NCBI RefSeq assembly: GCF_016919245.1
Contig: NZ_JAFEJA010000001.1
Coordinates: forward strand, 1,736,001 to 1,800,000
Length of the DNA stretch: 64,000 nucleotides
Source of the DNA: Streptomyces zhihengii
Lineage (GTDB): Bacteria > Actinomycetota > Actinomycetes > Streptomycetales > Streptomycetaceae
Direction of reading: 5' to 3'
Each line of letters starts with the position of its first letter. Position 1 is the stretch's first letter. The notes below the pieces were generated by a model. That model was not told the origin of the DNA and did no database searches. It saw only the letters and a program-made list of their open reading frames with translations. The translations under genes and the position numbers were made by a program. Shown here piece after piece: positions 1-7,924 of this stretch.

Positions 1-308
1 GCACGGGCGGCCGCCTCGCCCCACAGGTCCGCGAGGTCGGCGCGCAGATCGCGCAGTTCGTGCGCCGGGACGCCGAGGAAGGCGGGCGCGGCGCCGGGGG
101 CGAACCGCAGCCCCGCCCAGCGGAGGCCCGCCGCGCCCGACGGCGTGTGGGCCCGGGTGTCGGGACCGGCGACGAGCAGCCTGCCGTCGTTCCACAGCAG
201 ATCCATGCAGCCGTCGGGCAGCACCGGGTGCACCGCTCCGTCGTGTTCCTCGGCGGTCCGCGTCCACACCACGGCGCCCGGCAGCAGGGCGGGCCGTTCC
301 CTGTACAT
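1..308 (-). CDS. AraC-family regulator, N-terminal part (cut by window edge)
   Basis: The reading frame begins with ATG at 308 and stays open to the window edge, giving 102 residues. The N-terminus (MYRERPALLPGAVVW, then HPVLPDGCMDLLWNDG and a GPDTRAH stretch) matches the effector-side domain found in Streptomyces AraC/XylS regulators of the DUF6597 type, where 'LPDGCMDL' is characteristic. The DNA-binding HTH pair would lie beyond the edge and cannot be seen. It is read leftward, away from the BrkB gene, and no target is suggested by context. The family call rests on that N-terminal pattern only. Confidence 0.7.
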   Translation of the reverse strand, partial: MYRERPALLPGAVVWTRTAEEHDGAVHPVLPDGCMDLLWNDGRLLVAGPDTRAHTPSGAAGLRWAGLRFAPGAAPAFLGVPAHELRDLRADLADLWGEAAAR

Positions 309-360
309 GCCTCCAGGCTAGGCCGTCCCGGTGACGGGCGCGGGCGCCGGGATCCGGGTC

Positions 361-395
361 CCGTGGCTCCGTGGCTCCGTGGCTCCGTGGCTCCG
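361..395. repeat. Four tandem copies of an 8-bp unit (CCGTGGCT)
   Basis: The octamer CCGTGGCT is repeated four times head to tail in the 106-bp gap between the partial AraC gene and the 3' end of the BrkB gene. It lies just beyond the BrkB stop and codes for nothing I can support. Confidence 0.8.
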
Positions 396-414
396 GGAGG
401 AGTCCGCGCCGGGG

Positions 415-1713
415 CTAGCGGTTGTCGCGGCCGTTGTCGCCCGCGCGGCCCTGGGTGCGGTCCGTGCCCGGGTCCCGGCCCGGGTCGCGGGCCGCGTCCC
501 GGCCGGCGTCCTTCGCGCCGTCCTTCGCGCCGTCCCTGCCGGTGTCGTTACCGCTGTCCTTACCGGTGTCCTTGCCGCTGTCGCGGCTGGTGTGCAGACC
601 GGCGTGCAGCCGGGACTTCACGTCGTCCGGCGGCAGGAACCGGGACCAGCGCTCGGGGAACTCGGACGGCATGTCGCCGCCGTCCTCGCCGTCGTCGTCG
701 TCCTCGTCGCCGTAGAGCTGGGCCGCCCTGGCGCGGGCGAGCAGTTCCGCGGCGTCCGCCGCGCGGGCCCGCTCGTTCGCGGCGCGGGCGGCGGCCGTGG
801 CCACCGAGGGCCACACCCGGTCGATGGCCGCGTTGACGGCCGCGCCCACCAGCACCGCGAAGGCGGAGATGCCTATCCACAACAGGAAGGCGATCGGCGC
901 GGCGAGCGAACCGTAGATCGTCGGGCCCTCCACCTGGCTGGTCAGGTAGATGCGCAGCAGGAAGCTCCCCAGCACCCACATGGCGAGCGCCACCAGCGCG
1001 CCCGGGATGTCCTCCACCCAGGGCGAACGCACCGGCACGGACACGTGGTAGAGCGTGGTCAGGAAGGCCACGGACAGCAGGATGACCACGGGCCAGTAGA
1101 GGATCCGCACCACTTCCGTGCCCCAGGGCATCAGTTCCACGACCCGGTCGGGACCGACGACGGCGAGCGGCAGCACGACCGCGCCGATCAGCAGGGCGAT
1201 CAGGTAGAGCAGGAAGGCCAGCAGCCGGGTGGCGACGATGCCGCGCTGGCCGTCCAGGCCGTACATGACGGTGATGGTGTCGATGAAGACGTTCACCGCC
1301 CGGGACCCGGACCACAGGGCGATGGCGAAACCGATCGAGATCAGATCGGGCCGGCCGCCCTGGGTGACGTCCTCCAGCAGCGGTTTGGCGATGTCGTTGA
1401 CCCCGCGGTCGGAGAGCACGGTGCCGACGGCGGAGAGGATGTTCTGCTCGATGGAGGCGACGGTGGTGGTGCTGGTCCAGTCGTCGATGTAACCGAGCAG
1501 ACCGAGCAGACCGAGCATCAGCGGCGGCACCGACAGCAGGGTGAAGAACGCCGCCTCCGCCGCGAGACCGAGGATGCGGTACTCGATGCACGAATTGACG
1601 GTGTCCTTCAGCAGCAGCCAGGTCATCCTCCGCTTCGAGACGTTGCGGTAGAGGACTCGGGCCCGGTGGAGCCGGCCCGGCGGCCGCTCGGGTGTTTCGT
1701 TTGCTGCCTGCAC
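415..1713 (-). CDS. YihY/BrkB-family integral membrane protein
   Basis: A 432-residue protein of the YihY/virulence factor BrkB (UPF0761) family. After a short basic N-terminus comes the family signature region (EYRILGLAAEAAFFTLLS) and six hydrophobic segments between about residues 50 and 300. The last 110 residues are hydrophilic: an acidic EDDDDGED patch, then about 50 residues of GKD/GRD-like repeats that are not part of the family core. Members are envelope proteins of unknown biochemistry; tRNA-processing claims for the family are not supported. The start is uncertain. A GTG at 1713 directly abuts an AAGGAG sequence, too close to act as its ribosome site, and a GTG at 1737 has no clear ribosome site. 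Its 5' end is divergent from, and almost touching, the acyl-CoA dehydrogenase. Confidence 0.85.
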   Translation of the reverse strand: MQAANETPERPPGRLHRARVLYRNVSKRRMTWLLLKDTVNSCIEYRILGLAAEAAFFTLLSVPPLMLGLLGLLGYIDDWTSTTTVASIEQNILSAVGTVLSDRGVNDIAKPLLEDVTQGGRPDLISIGFAIALWSGSRAVNVFIDTITVMYGLDGQRGIVATRLLAFLLYLIALLIGAVVLPLAVVGPDRVVELMPWGTEVVRILYWPVVILLSVAFLTTLYHVSVPVRSPWVEDIPGALVALAMWVLGSFLLRIYLTSQVEGPTIYGSLAAPIAFLLWIGISAFAVLVGAAVNAAIDRVWPSVATAAARAANERARAADAAELLARARAAQLYGDEDDDDGEDGGDMPSEFPERWSRFLPPDDVKSRLHAGLHTSRDSGKDTGKDSGNDTGRDGAKDGAKDAGRDAARDPGRDPGTDRTQGRAGDNGRDNR

Positions 1714-1730
1714 CTCCTTACCGTATCGGC

Positions 1731-3365
1731 ATGGCACCGGGCACCCACACAGTGACCAACCAGGCTCCGCCCCTGGTGGGGTACGACGTCTTCACCGCCG
1801 ACCGCGCGCTCACCGAGGCGGTCGGGCGACATGTCGCCCAGGACGTCCTCGGCACGGCGCGGGACGAGCTCGAACTCCTCGGGCGCTCGGCGGGCTCCGC
1901 CCAGGCGCGGGAGTGGGCGGAGCGGGCCGACGGCGATCCGCCGCGGCTGCGGACCCACGACCGCTACGGCAACCGCGTCGACGAGGTGGACTTCTCCCCC
2001 GCCTGGCACCGGCTGCTGGGCAAGGCCGTCTCCTCGGGGCTGACCGACGCCTGGGGCCGGGAGCACGGCCATGTGCGCCGGGCCGCGGGCTTCCTGGTGT
2101 GGACGCAGGCGGAGGCGGGCCATCTCTGCCCCGTCTCCATGACCCACGCCGCGGTCCCCGCGCTGCGCACCGACCCGGTGCTGGCCGCCGTGTGGGAGGG
2201 GCGGCTGCGCTCGCCGGTGTACGAGCAGGGGCTGCGGCCGGCGGCGCTCAAGGCGGGCGCGCTCGCGGGCATGGGCATGACGGAGAAGCAGGGCGGCAGC
2301 GACGTCCGCGCGAACACCACCCGGGCCGAGCCGCTCGCCGCCGGCGGGGAGTACGCGCTCACCGGCCACAAGTGGTTCTGCTCGGCGCCGATGAACGACG
2401 TCTTCCTCGTCCTGGCGCAGGCGCCCGGCGGCCTGAGCTGTTTCCTGGTGCCCCGGGTGCTCGACGACGGGACGCGCAACGTCTTCCGGCTCCAGCGCCT
2501 CAAGGACAAGCTGGGCAACCGCTCCAACGCCTCGGCCGAGGTCGAGTTCGACGGCACCTGGGCGCGGCTGGTCGGCGAGGAGGGCGCCGGGGTGCGCACT
2601 CTCACCGGGATGGTGGCCGCGACCAGGCTGGACTGCGTGCTCGGCTCGGCGGGCCTGATGCGCCAGGCCGTGGCGCAGGCGGTCCACCACTGCTCCCACC
2701 GGAGCGCCTTCGGCGGGCTGCTCGTCGACAAGCCGCTGATGCGCAACGTGCTGGCGGACCTGGCGCTGGAGTCGGAGGCGGCGACGGTCCTCGGCATGCG
2801 GCTGGCGGCGGCGTACGACGCGGACACCGAGTCCGAGCGGGCGCTGCTGCGGATCGCGGTGCCCGCGGCGAAGTACTGGGTGACCAAACGGTGCACCCCG
2901 CTGGTCGCCGAGGCGCTGGAGTGCCTGGGCGGCAACGGGTACGTGGAGGAGTCCGGGATGCCCCGGCTGCTGCGGGAGTCCCCGCTGAACTCGGTCTGGG
3001 AGGGCTCGGGGAACATCCAGGCGCTGGACGCGCTGCGCGCCCTGCAGCGGGAGCCGGCGTCGGTGAACGCCTTCCTCCAGGAGGTGGGCGCCGCGCGCGG
3101 GGCCGACCACCGGCTGGACGCGGCGATCCGGGAGCTGCTCACGGAGCTGGCGGACCTGGCCGGGATCGAGGCGAGGGCCCGGCGGGTGGTGGAGCGGATG
3201 GCGCTGGTGCTCCAGGGTTCGCTGCTGGTGCGCTGGGCGCCGCCCGAGGTGGCCGACGCCTTCTGCGCGTCGCGGCTCGGGGGCGAGTGGGGGTCGTCCT
3301 TCGGGACGCTGCCGTACACCCTGGACCTGGCCGCGGTGGTGGAACGGGCGCGGCCCGCCGTCTGA
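1731..3365 (+). CDS. AidB-like acyl-CoA dehydrogenase
   Basis: A 544-residue flavoprotein of the acyl-CoA dehydrogenase superfamily, closest to the AidB branch (about 540 residues, longer than the 380-residue beta-oxidation enzymes). The FAD/substrate region carries GMTEKQGGSDVRANTT, followed by LTGHKWFCSAPM and the RLKDKLGNRSNASAEVEF block, all typical of AidB/isovaleryl-CoA dehydrogenase-like proteins. The C-terminal helical domain contains ECLGGNGYVEESGMPRLLR. In E. coli AidB binds DNA and responds to alkylation damage; whether the actinobacterial homologue does the same is not known from this sequence. The ATG at 1731 is chosen by similarity of the N-terminus (THTVTNQ.PPL) to homologues. 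It is monocistronic and divergent from the BrkB gene. Confidence 0.85.
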   Translation: MAPGTHTVTNQAPPLVGYDVFTADRALTEAVGRHVAQDVLGTARDELELLGRSAGSAQAREWAERADGDPPRLRTHDRYGNRVDEVDFSPAWHRLLGKAVSSGLTDAWGREHGHVRRAAGFLVWTQAEAGHLCPVSMTHAAVPALRTDPVLAAVWEGRLRSPVYEQGLRPAALKAGALAGMGMTEKQGGSDVRANTTRAEPLAAGGEYALTGHKWFCSAPMNDVFLVLAQAPGGLSCFLVPRVLDDGTRNVFRLQRLKDKLGNRSNASAEVEFDGTWARLVGEEGAGVRTLTGMVAATRLDCVLGSAGLMRQAVAQAVHHCSHRSAFGGLLVDKPLMRNVLADLALESEAATVLGMRLAAAYDADTESERALLRIAVPAAKYWVTKRCTPLVAEALECLGGNGYVEESGMPRLLRESPLNSVWEGSGNIQALDALRALQREPASVNAFLQEVGAARGADHRLDAAIRELLTELADLAGIEARARRVVERMALVLQGSLLVRWAPPEVADAFCASRLGGEWGSSFGTLPYTLDLAAVVERARPAV

Positions 3366-3403
3366 GGTCAGGTGGGCCGGCGGGGCGAGTGCGGTGGCAC
3401 GTG

Positions 3404-3640
3404 TGGCGAGTGAACCGAAGGGGCGCGGGCGGCGCCGAAAGGAAGAGCGCGCGGCCCCGTGCGGCGAGTGAACCGAAGGGGCGCGGGCGGCGCCGAAAGG
3501 GAGAGCGCGCGGCCCCCATGTGGCGAGTGAACCGAAGGGGCGCGGGCGGTGCCGAAAGGGAGAGCGCGCGGCCCCCGTGTGGCGAGTGAGCCGAAGGGGC
3601 GCGGGCGGTGCCGAAAGGGAGAGCGCGCGGAGGTCCCGAG
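3404..3640. repeat. Four tandem copies of a 58-59 bp GC-rich repeat
   Basis: The motif GGCGAGTGAACCGAAGGGGC starts at 3405, 3463 and 3522, and at 3581 with one substitution (GGCGAGTGAGCC), giving spacings of 58, 59 and 59 bp. Each copy continues with GCGGGCGGYGCCGAAAGG and ends in GAGCGCGCGGCCCC. The unit length is not a multiple of three and copies differ by single bases and a one-base length change, so it is not a conserved coding repeat. It fills much of the 599-bp gap between the acyl-CoA dehydrogenase stop and the GAF regulator. Confidence 0.9.
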
Positions 3641-3720
3641 GAACGAGGGATCGAGCACGGTCGACCGTCGGCGCCGTCTTGAGCGCCCCGGAGGCGAACC
3701 GAGCCCCAAGAAAAAGGGTG

Positions 3721-3758
3721 CACGGGCGTGGACCAGGTGCAGTCGGCCCACGCCCGTG
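3721..3758 (+). terminator. Hairpin with 11-bp perfect stem
   Basis: CACGGGCGTGG (3721-3731) is the exact reverse complement of CCACGCCCGTG (3748-3758), with a 16-base loop. No T-run follows, as is usual for actinobacterial terminators. It could end transcription from the acyl-CoA dehydrogenase and repeat region, or from the opposite side. Confidence 0.5.
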
Positions 3759-3854
3759 ACGTGTGTCGGGTGGTGCTGCGCCGACACGGCACCACCCCAC
3801 CGGCGGACCGGTGTTCTGTCACCTTCGTACAGGCGCACGCGTGTTCGCGACGGT

Positions 3855-3868
3855 TGCAAAGGGTTGCA
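3855..3868. promoter_or_regulatory. Operator-like inverted repeat TGCAA-N4-TTGCA
   Basis: TGCAA (3855-3859) and TTGCA (3864-3868) form an inverted repeat about 100 bp upstream of the GAF-domain regulator start, in a locally less GC-rich stretch. It is a candidate binding site, perhaps for autoregulation. No binding protein can be named from sequence. Confidence 0.35.
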
Positions 3869-3964
3869 TCGTTGTGAGGCGTATCGCGGCGCCCGGCCAC
3901 CCCGGCAGGGCAGGATTGAGCCAACCCCATCCACGCGGACGCCCGCGTCGCCAAGGAGGGCGCA

Positions 3965-5245
3965 GTGGAGAACTCCACCGTCGATCTCACCCGCCTGTCC
4001 ACCATGGACGCGGCGGCGGCGACGCGTCTGCTGAAGGGGGTCCGGGACGCGGCCCTGGCCGGGCGCAGGCCGCCCGTCGGTCCCCGGGCGGACATCGACG
4101 AGTCCTGGCAGCGGGCGCTGCGCGGCGGGGTGCACCCGGACCGGGACCGCCGGGCGGGTGTGCTGCCGCTGGAGGAGATCGAGCGGCGCCGGCTGGCTTC
4201 CCCGCTGCTGGAGGTGCTGCCCGTGCTGCGCGACGGCCTGGTGTCGATCGCGGAGGCCGCGCAGCACATCATGGTGATCGCGGACACCGACGGCCGGCTG
4301 CTGTGGCGCGAGGGCAGCGCGCCGGTGCTGCGCAAGGGCGACGCCTTCGGCTTCGTGCCGGGGGCGGACTGGAGCGAGGCGCTCGTCGGCACCAACGGGG
4401 TGGGCACGCCGCTGATCAGCCGCCGCCCGGTGCAGGTGCACTCCGCCGAGCACTTCGTCTCCACCCACCACACCTGGACCTGCGCCGGCGCGCCGGTCAC
4501 CGATCCGCGGGACGGCCGGCTGATCGGGGTGGTCGACATCAGCGGGCCGCTGTCCACGATGCATCCGGCGACGCTCGCCCTGGTCACCTCCGTGACGCGG
4601 CTGGCCGAGGCCGAGCTGCGCGACCGCCACCGCGACGCGCTGGACCGGCTGCGCAGTGTGGCCTCCCCGCTGCTGAGCAGGCTCGGCGGGCGGGCGCTCG
4701 CGGTGGACGAGCGGGGGTGGACGGCCGCGGTGTCCGGGATGCCGCCCCCGGGGCGGCTGGCGCTGCCGAAGTCGGTCCGCGCCGGGCGGCAGTGGCTGCC
4801 GTCGCTCGGCACCTGCACCCTCGAACCGCTGCCGGGCGGCTGGCTGGTGCGGGTGGACGACGGGGACCCGGCGCAGGCGGGCACCGGCCGGGTGGTCCTC
4901 GACCTCAGCCGGGCGCACCGGCCGTCGGTGCGGATATCCGGCGGTGCGGGCAGCTGGTCCCACGAGCTGAGCCCGCGCCACGCGGAACTGCTGTACCTGC
5001 TGGCCCGGCACCGCGACGGGCGCAGCGCGGCGCAGCTCGCGGAGGACATCTTCGCGGACCGGACGAGGACGGTGACGGTGCGGGCGGAGATGTCCCGGCT
5101 GCGGCGCCACTTCGCCCAGGTGCTCGCCCACCGGCCCTACCGGTTCGCCGAGGAGGTCGAGGTGGAGCTGCTGGTGCCCGAGGACCCGGCCGCGCTGCTG
5201 CCCCACTCCACGGCTCCGGCGGTCCGCCGTGCCCGCGCCGCCTGA
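3965..5245 (+). CDS. GAF-domain transcriptional regulator, AcoR/sigma-54-activator-like N-terminus without AAA domain
   Basis: A 426-residue protein. Residues about 85-225 form a GAF-type sensor (HIMVIADTDGRLLWREG, then ALVGTNGVGTPL, then HTWTCAGAPVTDP and GVVDISGP), the pattern seen at the N-terminus of AcoR-like regulators of acetoin/glycerol metabolism. The AAA ATPase that normally follows is absent. The C-terminal 90 residues (ELSPRHAELLYLLARH, SAAQLAEDIF, TVTVRAEMSRLRRHF) look like a winged-helix DNA-binding segment. Such regulators are common in Streptomyces. The ligand is unknown and no enzyme gene is adjacent in operon. ATG at 3965 follows a GGAGGGCG ribosome site. Confidence 0.75.
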   Translation: MENSTVDLTRLSTMDAAAATRLLKGVRDAALAGRRPPVGPRADIDESWQRALRGGVHPDRDRRAGVLPLEEIERRRLASPLLEVLPVLRDGLVSIAEAAQHIMVIADTDGRLLWREGSAPVLRKGDAFGFVPGADWSEALVGTNGVGTPLISRRPVQVHSAEHFVSTHHTWTCAGAPVTDPRDGRLIGVVDISGPLSTMHPATLALVTSVTRLAEAELRDRHRDALDRLRSVASPLLSRLGGRALAVDERGWTAAVSGMPPPGRLALPKSVRAGRQWLPSLGTCTLEPLPGGWLVRVDDGDPAQAGTGRVVLDLSRAHRPSVRISGGAGSWSHELSPRHAELLYLLARHRDGRSAAQLAEDIFADRTRTVTVRAEMSRLRRHFAQVLAHRPYRFAEEVEVELLVPEDPAALLPHSTAPAVRRARAA

Positions 5246-5320
5246 GGCGCCGCACCCGCGCGCGCCGGGTCCGGATTCGGACGTTTGGCCGGATCGTGGC
5301 GCCGTGATTCCCTGGCCTCC

Positions 5321-5887
5321 ATGAGCATCACCGTGACCACCTGGTCCCTCGAACAGACGTCGCCCGCCGACCAGCGCCCGGCGTCCGCGCCCGAGGGGGA
5401 GATACGCATCGAGCGGGCCGAGGTGCCCTCCCCCGAGTTCAGCCGCTTCCTCTACACCGCGGTCGGCGGCGACATCCTGTGGACCGACCGCCTCGGCATG
5501 ACGTACGCCGAGTGGGAGAAGTGGCTCGCGCGGCCGGGCGTGGAGACCTGGGTGGCGTACGACCGGGGCACCCCGGCGGGCTACGTCGAGCTGGAGGCCC
5601 AGGACGGCGGCAGCGTCGAGATCGTCTACTTCGGGCTGATCCCCGCCTTCCGCGGCCGCCGCATCGGCGGGCATCTGCTGTCGTACGGCGTCGCCCGCGC
5701 CTGGGACCTGGGCGAGCGCAGGCCGGAGCTCGGGCCCACCGGGCGGGTGTGGCTGCACACCTGCTCCAAGGACGGCCCGCACGCGATGGACAACTACCTC
5801 CGCCGGGGCTTCCGGCTGTTCGACACGAAGACGGCGGAGGAACCCGACACCGCCACCCCCGGCCCGTGGCCGGGAGCCGGCGTCTGA
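5321..5887 (+). CDS. GNAT-family N-acetyltransferase
   Basis: A 188-residue acetyl-CoA-dependent acetyltransferase. The central fold shows the beta4-beta5 region VEIVYFGLIPAFRGRRIGG, whose R-G-R-R-I-G-G is the acetyl-CoA pyrophosphate-binding loop (motif A), followed by WLHTCSKDGPHAMDNYLRRGF near the C-terminus. The substrate is unknown. The start at 5321 has no good ribosome site, so leaderless or weak translation is possible. It precedes the sulfur operon in the same direction but is separated from it by a large regulatory gap. Confidence 0.8.
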   Translation: MSITVTTWSLEQTSPADQRPASAPEGEIRIERAEVPSPEFSRFLYTAVGGDILWTDRLGMTYAEWEKWLARPGVETWVAYDRGTPAGYVELEAQDGGSVEIVYFGLIPAFRGRRIGGHLLSYGVARAWDLGERRPELGPTGRVWLHTCSKDGPHAMDNYLRRGFRLFDTKTAEEPDTATPGPWPGAGV

Positions 5888-5942
5888 CGCCGCTATCCGA
5901 ACGGTCGCCCGGCATTCCGTACGCTCTGCGGTGACCCATGAC

Positions 5943-6003
5943 ACACTGTCTCGCGATGCGGGACAGTGTTGTCCACATCGTGGATGAAGGTGGACTGGGT
6001 CCA
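5943..6003. promoter_or_regulatory. Cluster of four inverted repeats upstream of the sulfur operon
   Basis: Within 61 bp lie ACACTGTC (5943-5950) with GACAGTGT (5962-5969); GGACA (5961-5965) with TGTCC (5970-5974); TCCAC (5972-5976) with GTGGA (5980-5984); and TGGAC (5991-5995) with GTCCA (5999-6003). The block ends 23 bp before the leader peptide start. Such density suggests one or more operators or an RNA structure in the 5' leader. The identity of any regulator is unknown. Confidence 0.45.
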
Positions 6004-6026
6004 AAGTCCCATGACACGCTTCCGCC

Positions 6027-6110
6027 ATGTCCAGCACTGGAATTGCCTTGGTGAGTCGGCGGCACGTCGACCTCGGCCGCATGTCCAGCGCCATCTGTCC
6101 GGCCGGCTGA
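6027..6110 (+). CDS. Cys-containing leader peptide of the sulfur assimilation operon (27 aa)
   Basis: A short frame reads MSSTGIALVSRRH, then VDLGRMSSAICPAG, then TGA. The core S-R-R-H-V-D-L-x-R-x-S-S-A-x-C matches the family of actinobacterial putative leader peptides that sit upstream of sulfur uptake and assimilation genes. It ends 116 bases before the sulfite reductase ATG and lies in a gap with no other gene. By analogy with amino-acid attenuators, the Cys codon near the end (residue 24) could report cysteinyl-tRNA supply. That mechanism is inference. Confidence 0.8.
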   Translation: MSSTGIALVSRRHVDLGRMSSAICPAG

Positions 6111-6140
6111 CAGCTCAGCACAGCCGCAGCTTCCCCTTTT
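6106..6140 (+). promoter_or_regulatory. Possible attenuator element after the leader peptide
   Basis: GCTGA (6106-6110, including the leader stop) pairs with TCAGC (6115-6119) over a CAGC loop, and a CCCCTTTT run follows at 6133-6140. This is the right place for a translation-coupled attenuator, but the stem is short. A folding analysis of 6090-6230 is needed to support it. Confidence 0.25.
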
Positions 6141-6226
6141 CTCCACCCCGCCCTGCGCACCGTCGCGCCCTCTCGCGAGTGTGCAGCTCAGAGCCGCCCT
6201 CCTGCAGTCTCGAAGGACACATCACC

Positions 6227-7924
6227 ATGGCCGCCACCCCGGAAAAGCCCGTCTCCGCCGCGTCCCGCCGCAAGGCCGGACGCCACCGTGGCGAGGGTCA
6301 GTGGGCCATGGGCCACCACACCCCGCTGAACGGGAACGAGCAGACCAAGAAGGACGACGACGGTCTCAATGTGCGGACACGCATTGAGACGATCTACGCC
6401 CATCGAGGCTTCGACTCCATCGACGGCGCCGACCTGCGCGGCCGGATGCGCTGGTGGGGCCTCTACACCCAGCGCAAGCCCGGGATCGACGGCGGCAAGA
6501 CCGCGATCCTGGAGCCGGAGGAGCTGGACGACGAGTTCTTCATGCTCCGGGTGCGCATCGACGGCGGACGCCTGACCACCGAGCAGCTCCGGGTGATCGG
6601 CGAGATCTCCCAGGAGTTCGCACGCGGCACCGCCGACCTCACCGACCGGCAGAACGTCCAGTACCACTGGATCCGCATCGAGGACGTGCCCAAGATCTGG
6701 CGCCGCCTGGAGGCCGTCGGCCTGTCGACGACCGAGGCGTGCGGCGACACCCCGAGGACGATCCTCGGCTCCCCCGTCGCCGGCATCGCCGAGGACGAGA
6801 TCGTGGACGGCAGCCCCGCCGTCGACGAGATCCACCGCCGCTTCATCGGCAACAAGGAATTCTCCAACCTGCCGCGCAAGTTCAAGACCGCGATCTCCGG
6901 CTCGCCGCTCCTCGACGTGGCGCACGAGATCAACGACATCGCCTTCGTGGGCGTGAACCACCCCGAGCACGGCCCCGGTTTCGACCTCTGGGTCGGCGGC
7001 GGCCTGTCCACCAACCCCAAGCTGGGCGTCCGCCTCGGCGCCTGGGTCCCGCTCGACGAGGTGCCGGACGCCTGGGAAGGCGTCATCTCGATCTTCCGCG
7101 ACTACGGCTACCGCCGGCTGCGCAACCGCGCCCGTCTGAAGTTCCTGGTCGCCGACTGGGGCCCCGAGAAGTTCCGCCAGGTGCTGGAGGACGAGTACCT
7201 GAAGCGCAAGCTGGTGGACGGCCCCGCCCCGGAGCAGCCCGTGGAGCACTGGCGCGACCACGTCGGCGTGCACCGCCAGAACGACGGCCGCTTCTACGTC
7301 GGCTTCGCGCCCCGGGTGGGCCGCGTGGACGGCGCCACCCTGACCAAGATCTCCGAACTGGCGGCCGCGCACGGCTCCGGCCGGCTGCGGACGACCGTCG
7401 AGCAGAAGATGATCGTGCTCGACGTCACCGAGGACCAGGTCGACTCGCTCGTCTCCGGGCTGGAGGCGCTCGACCTCCAGGTCAAGCCCTCGCCGTTCCG
7501 CCGGGGCACCATGGCCTGCACCGGCATCGAGTTCTGCAAGCTGGCCATCGTCGAGACCAAGGCCCGCGGCTCCGCGCTCATCGACGAGCTGGAGCGGCGG
7601 CTGCCCGAGTTCGACGAGCCGCTCACCATCAACATCAACGGCTGCCCCAACGCCTGCGCCCGTATCCAGGTCGCGGACATCGGTCTCAAGGGCCAGCTCG
7701 TGCTCGACGACGAGGGCAACCAGGTCGAGGGCTACCAGGTCCACCTGGGCGGCGCCCTGGGCCTGGACCCGGCGTTCGGCCGCAAGGTCCGCGGTCTGAA
7801 GGTCACCTCGGCCGAACTGCCGGACTACGTCGAGCGGGTGCTCACGCGCTTCCAGGCGGAGCGCGAGGACGGCGAGCGCTTCGCCACCTGGGCCGCCCGC
7901 GCCTCCGAGGAGGCCCTGTCGTGA
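6227..7924 (+). CDS. sir: Ferredoxin-dependent sulfite reductase (siroheme/[4Fe-4S])
   Basis: A 565-residue nitrite/sulfite reductase that reduces sulfite to sulfide with six electrons, probably from ferredoxin. It shows the two-repeat NirA/SirA layout. The metal-centre cysteines are in ACTGIEFCKLAIVETKARG and GCPNACAR (C-x5-C ... C-x3-C), the siroheme-[4Fe-4S] signature. A TTEACGDTPR segment corresponds to the region holding the extra Cys of mycobacterial SirA. ATG at 6227 follows GAAGGACA. Context (cysH, cysC, cysD, cysN and a sirohydrochlorin chelatase downstream) favours sulfite over nitrite. It is the first large gene of the operon, behind the leader peptide. Confidence 0.92.
   Translation: MAATPEKPVSAASRRKAGRHRGEGQWAMGHHTPLNGNEQTKKDDDGLNVRTRIETIYAHRGFDSIDGADLRGRMRWWGLYTQRKPGIDGGKTAILEPEELDDEFFMLRVRIDGGRLTTEQLRVIGEISQEFARGTADLTDRQNVQYHWIRIEDVPKIWRRLEAVGLSTTEACGDTPRTILGSPVAGIAEDEIVDGSPAVDEIHRRFIGNKEFSNLPRKFKTAISGSPLLDVAHEINDIAFVGVNHPEHGPGFDLWVGGGLSTNPKLGVRLGAWVPLDEVPDAWEGVISIFRDYGYRRLRNRARLKFLVADWGPEKFRQVLEDEYLKRKLVDGPAPEQPVEHWRDHVGVHRQNDGRFYVGFAPRVGRVDGATLTKISELAAAHGSGRLRTTVEQKMIVLDVTEDQVDSLVSGLEALDLQVKPSPFRRGTMACTGIEFCKLAIVETKARGSALIDELERRLPEFDEPLTININGCPNACARIQVADIGLKGQLVLDDEGNQVEGYQVHLGGALGLDPAFGRKVRGLKVTSAELPDYVERVLTRFQAEREDGERFATWAARASEEALS

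Noticed and set aside
3404..3640. Repeat block considered as a CRISPR array
   Set aside because: Units are contiguous with no unique spacers, and there are no cas genes.
3139..6160. Long - strand frames across the repeat block and the GAF regulator
   Set aside because: Their repeated SPFRHRPRPFGSLA-like protein simply mirrors the 59-bp DNA repeat and the antisense of the regulator; codon use is not that of a gene.
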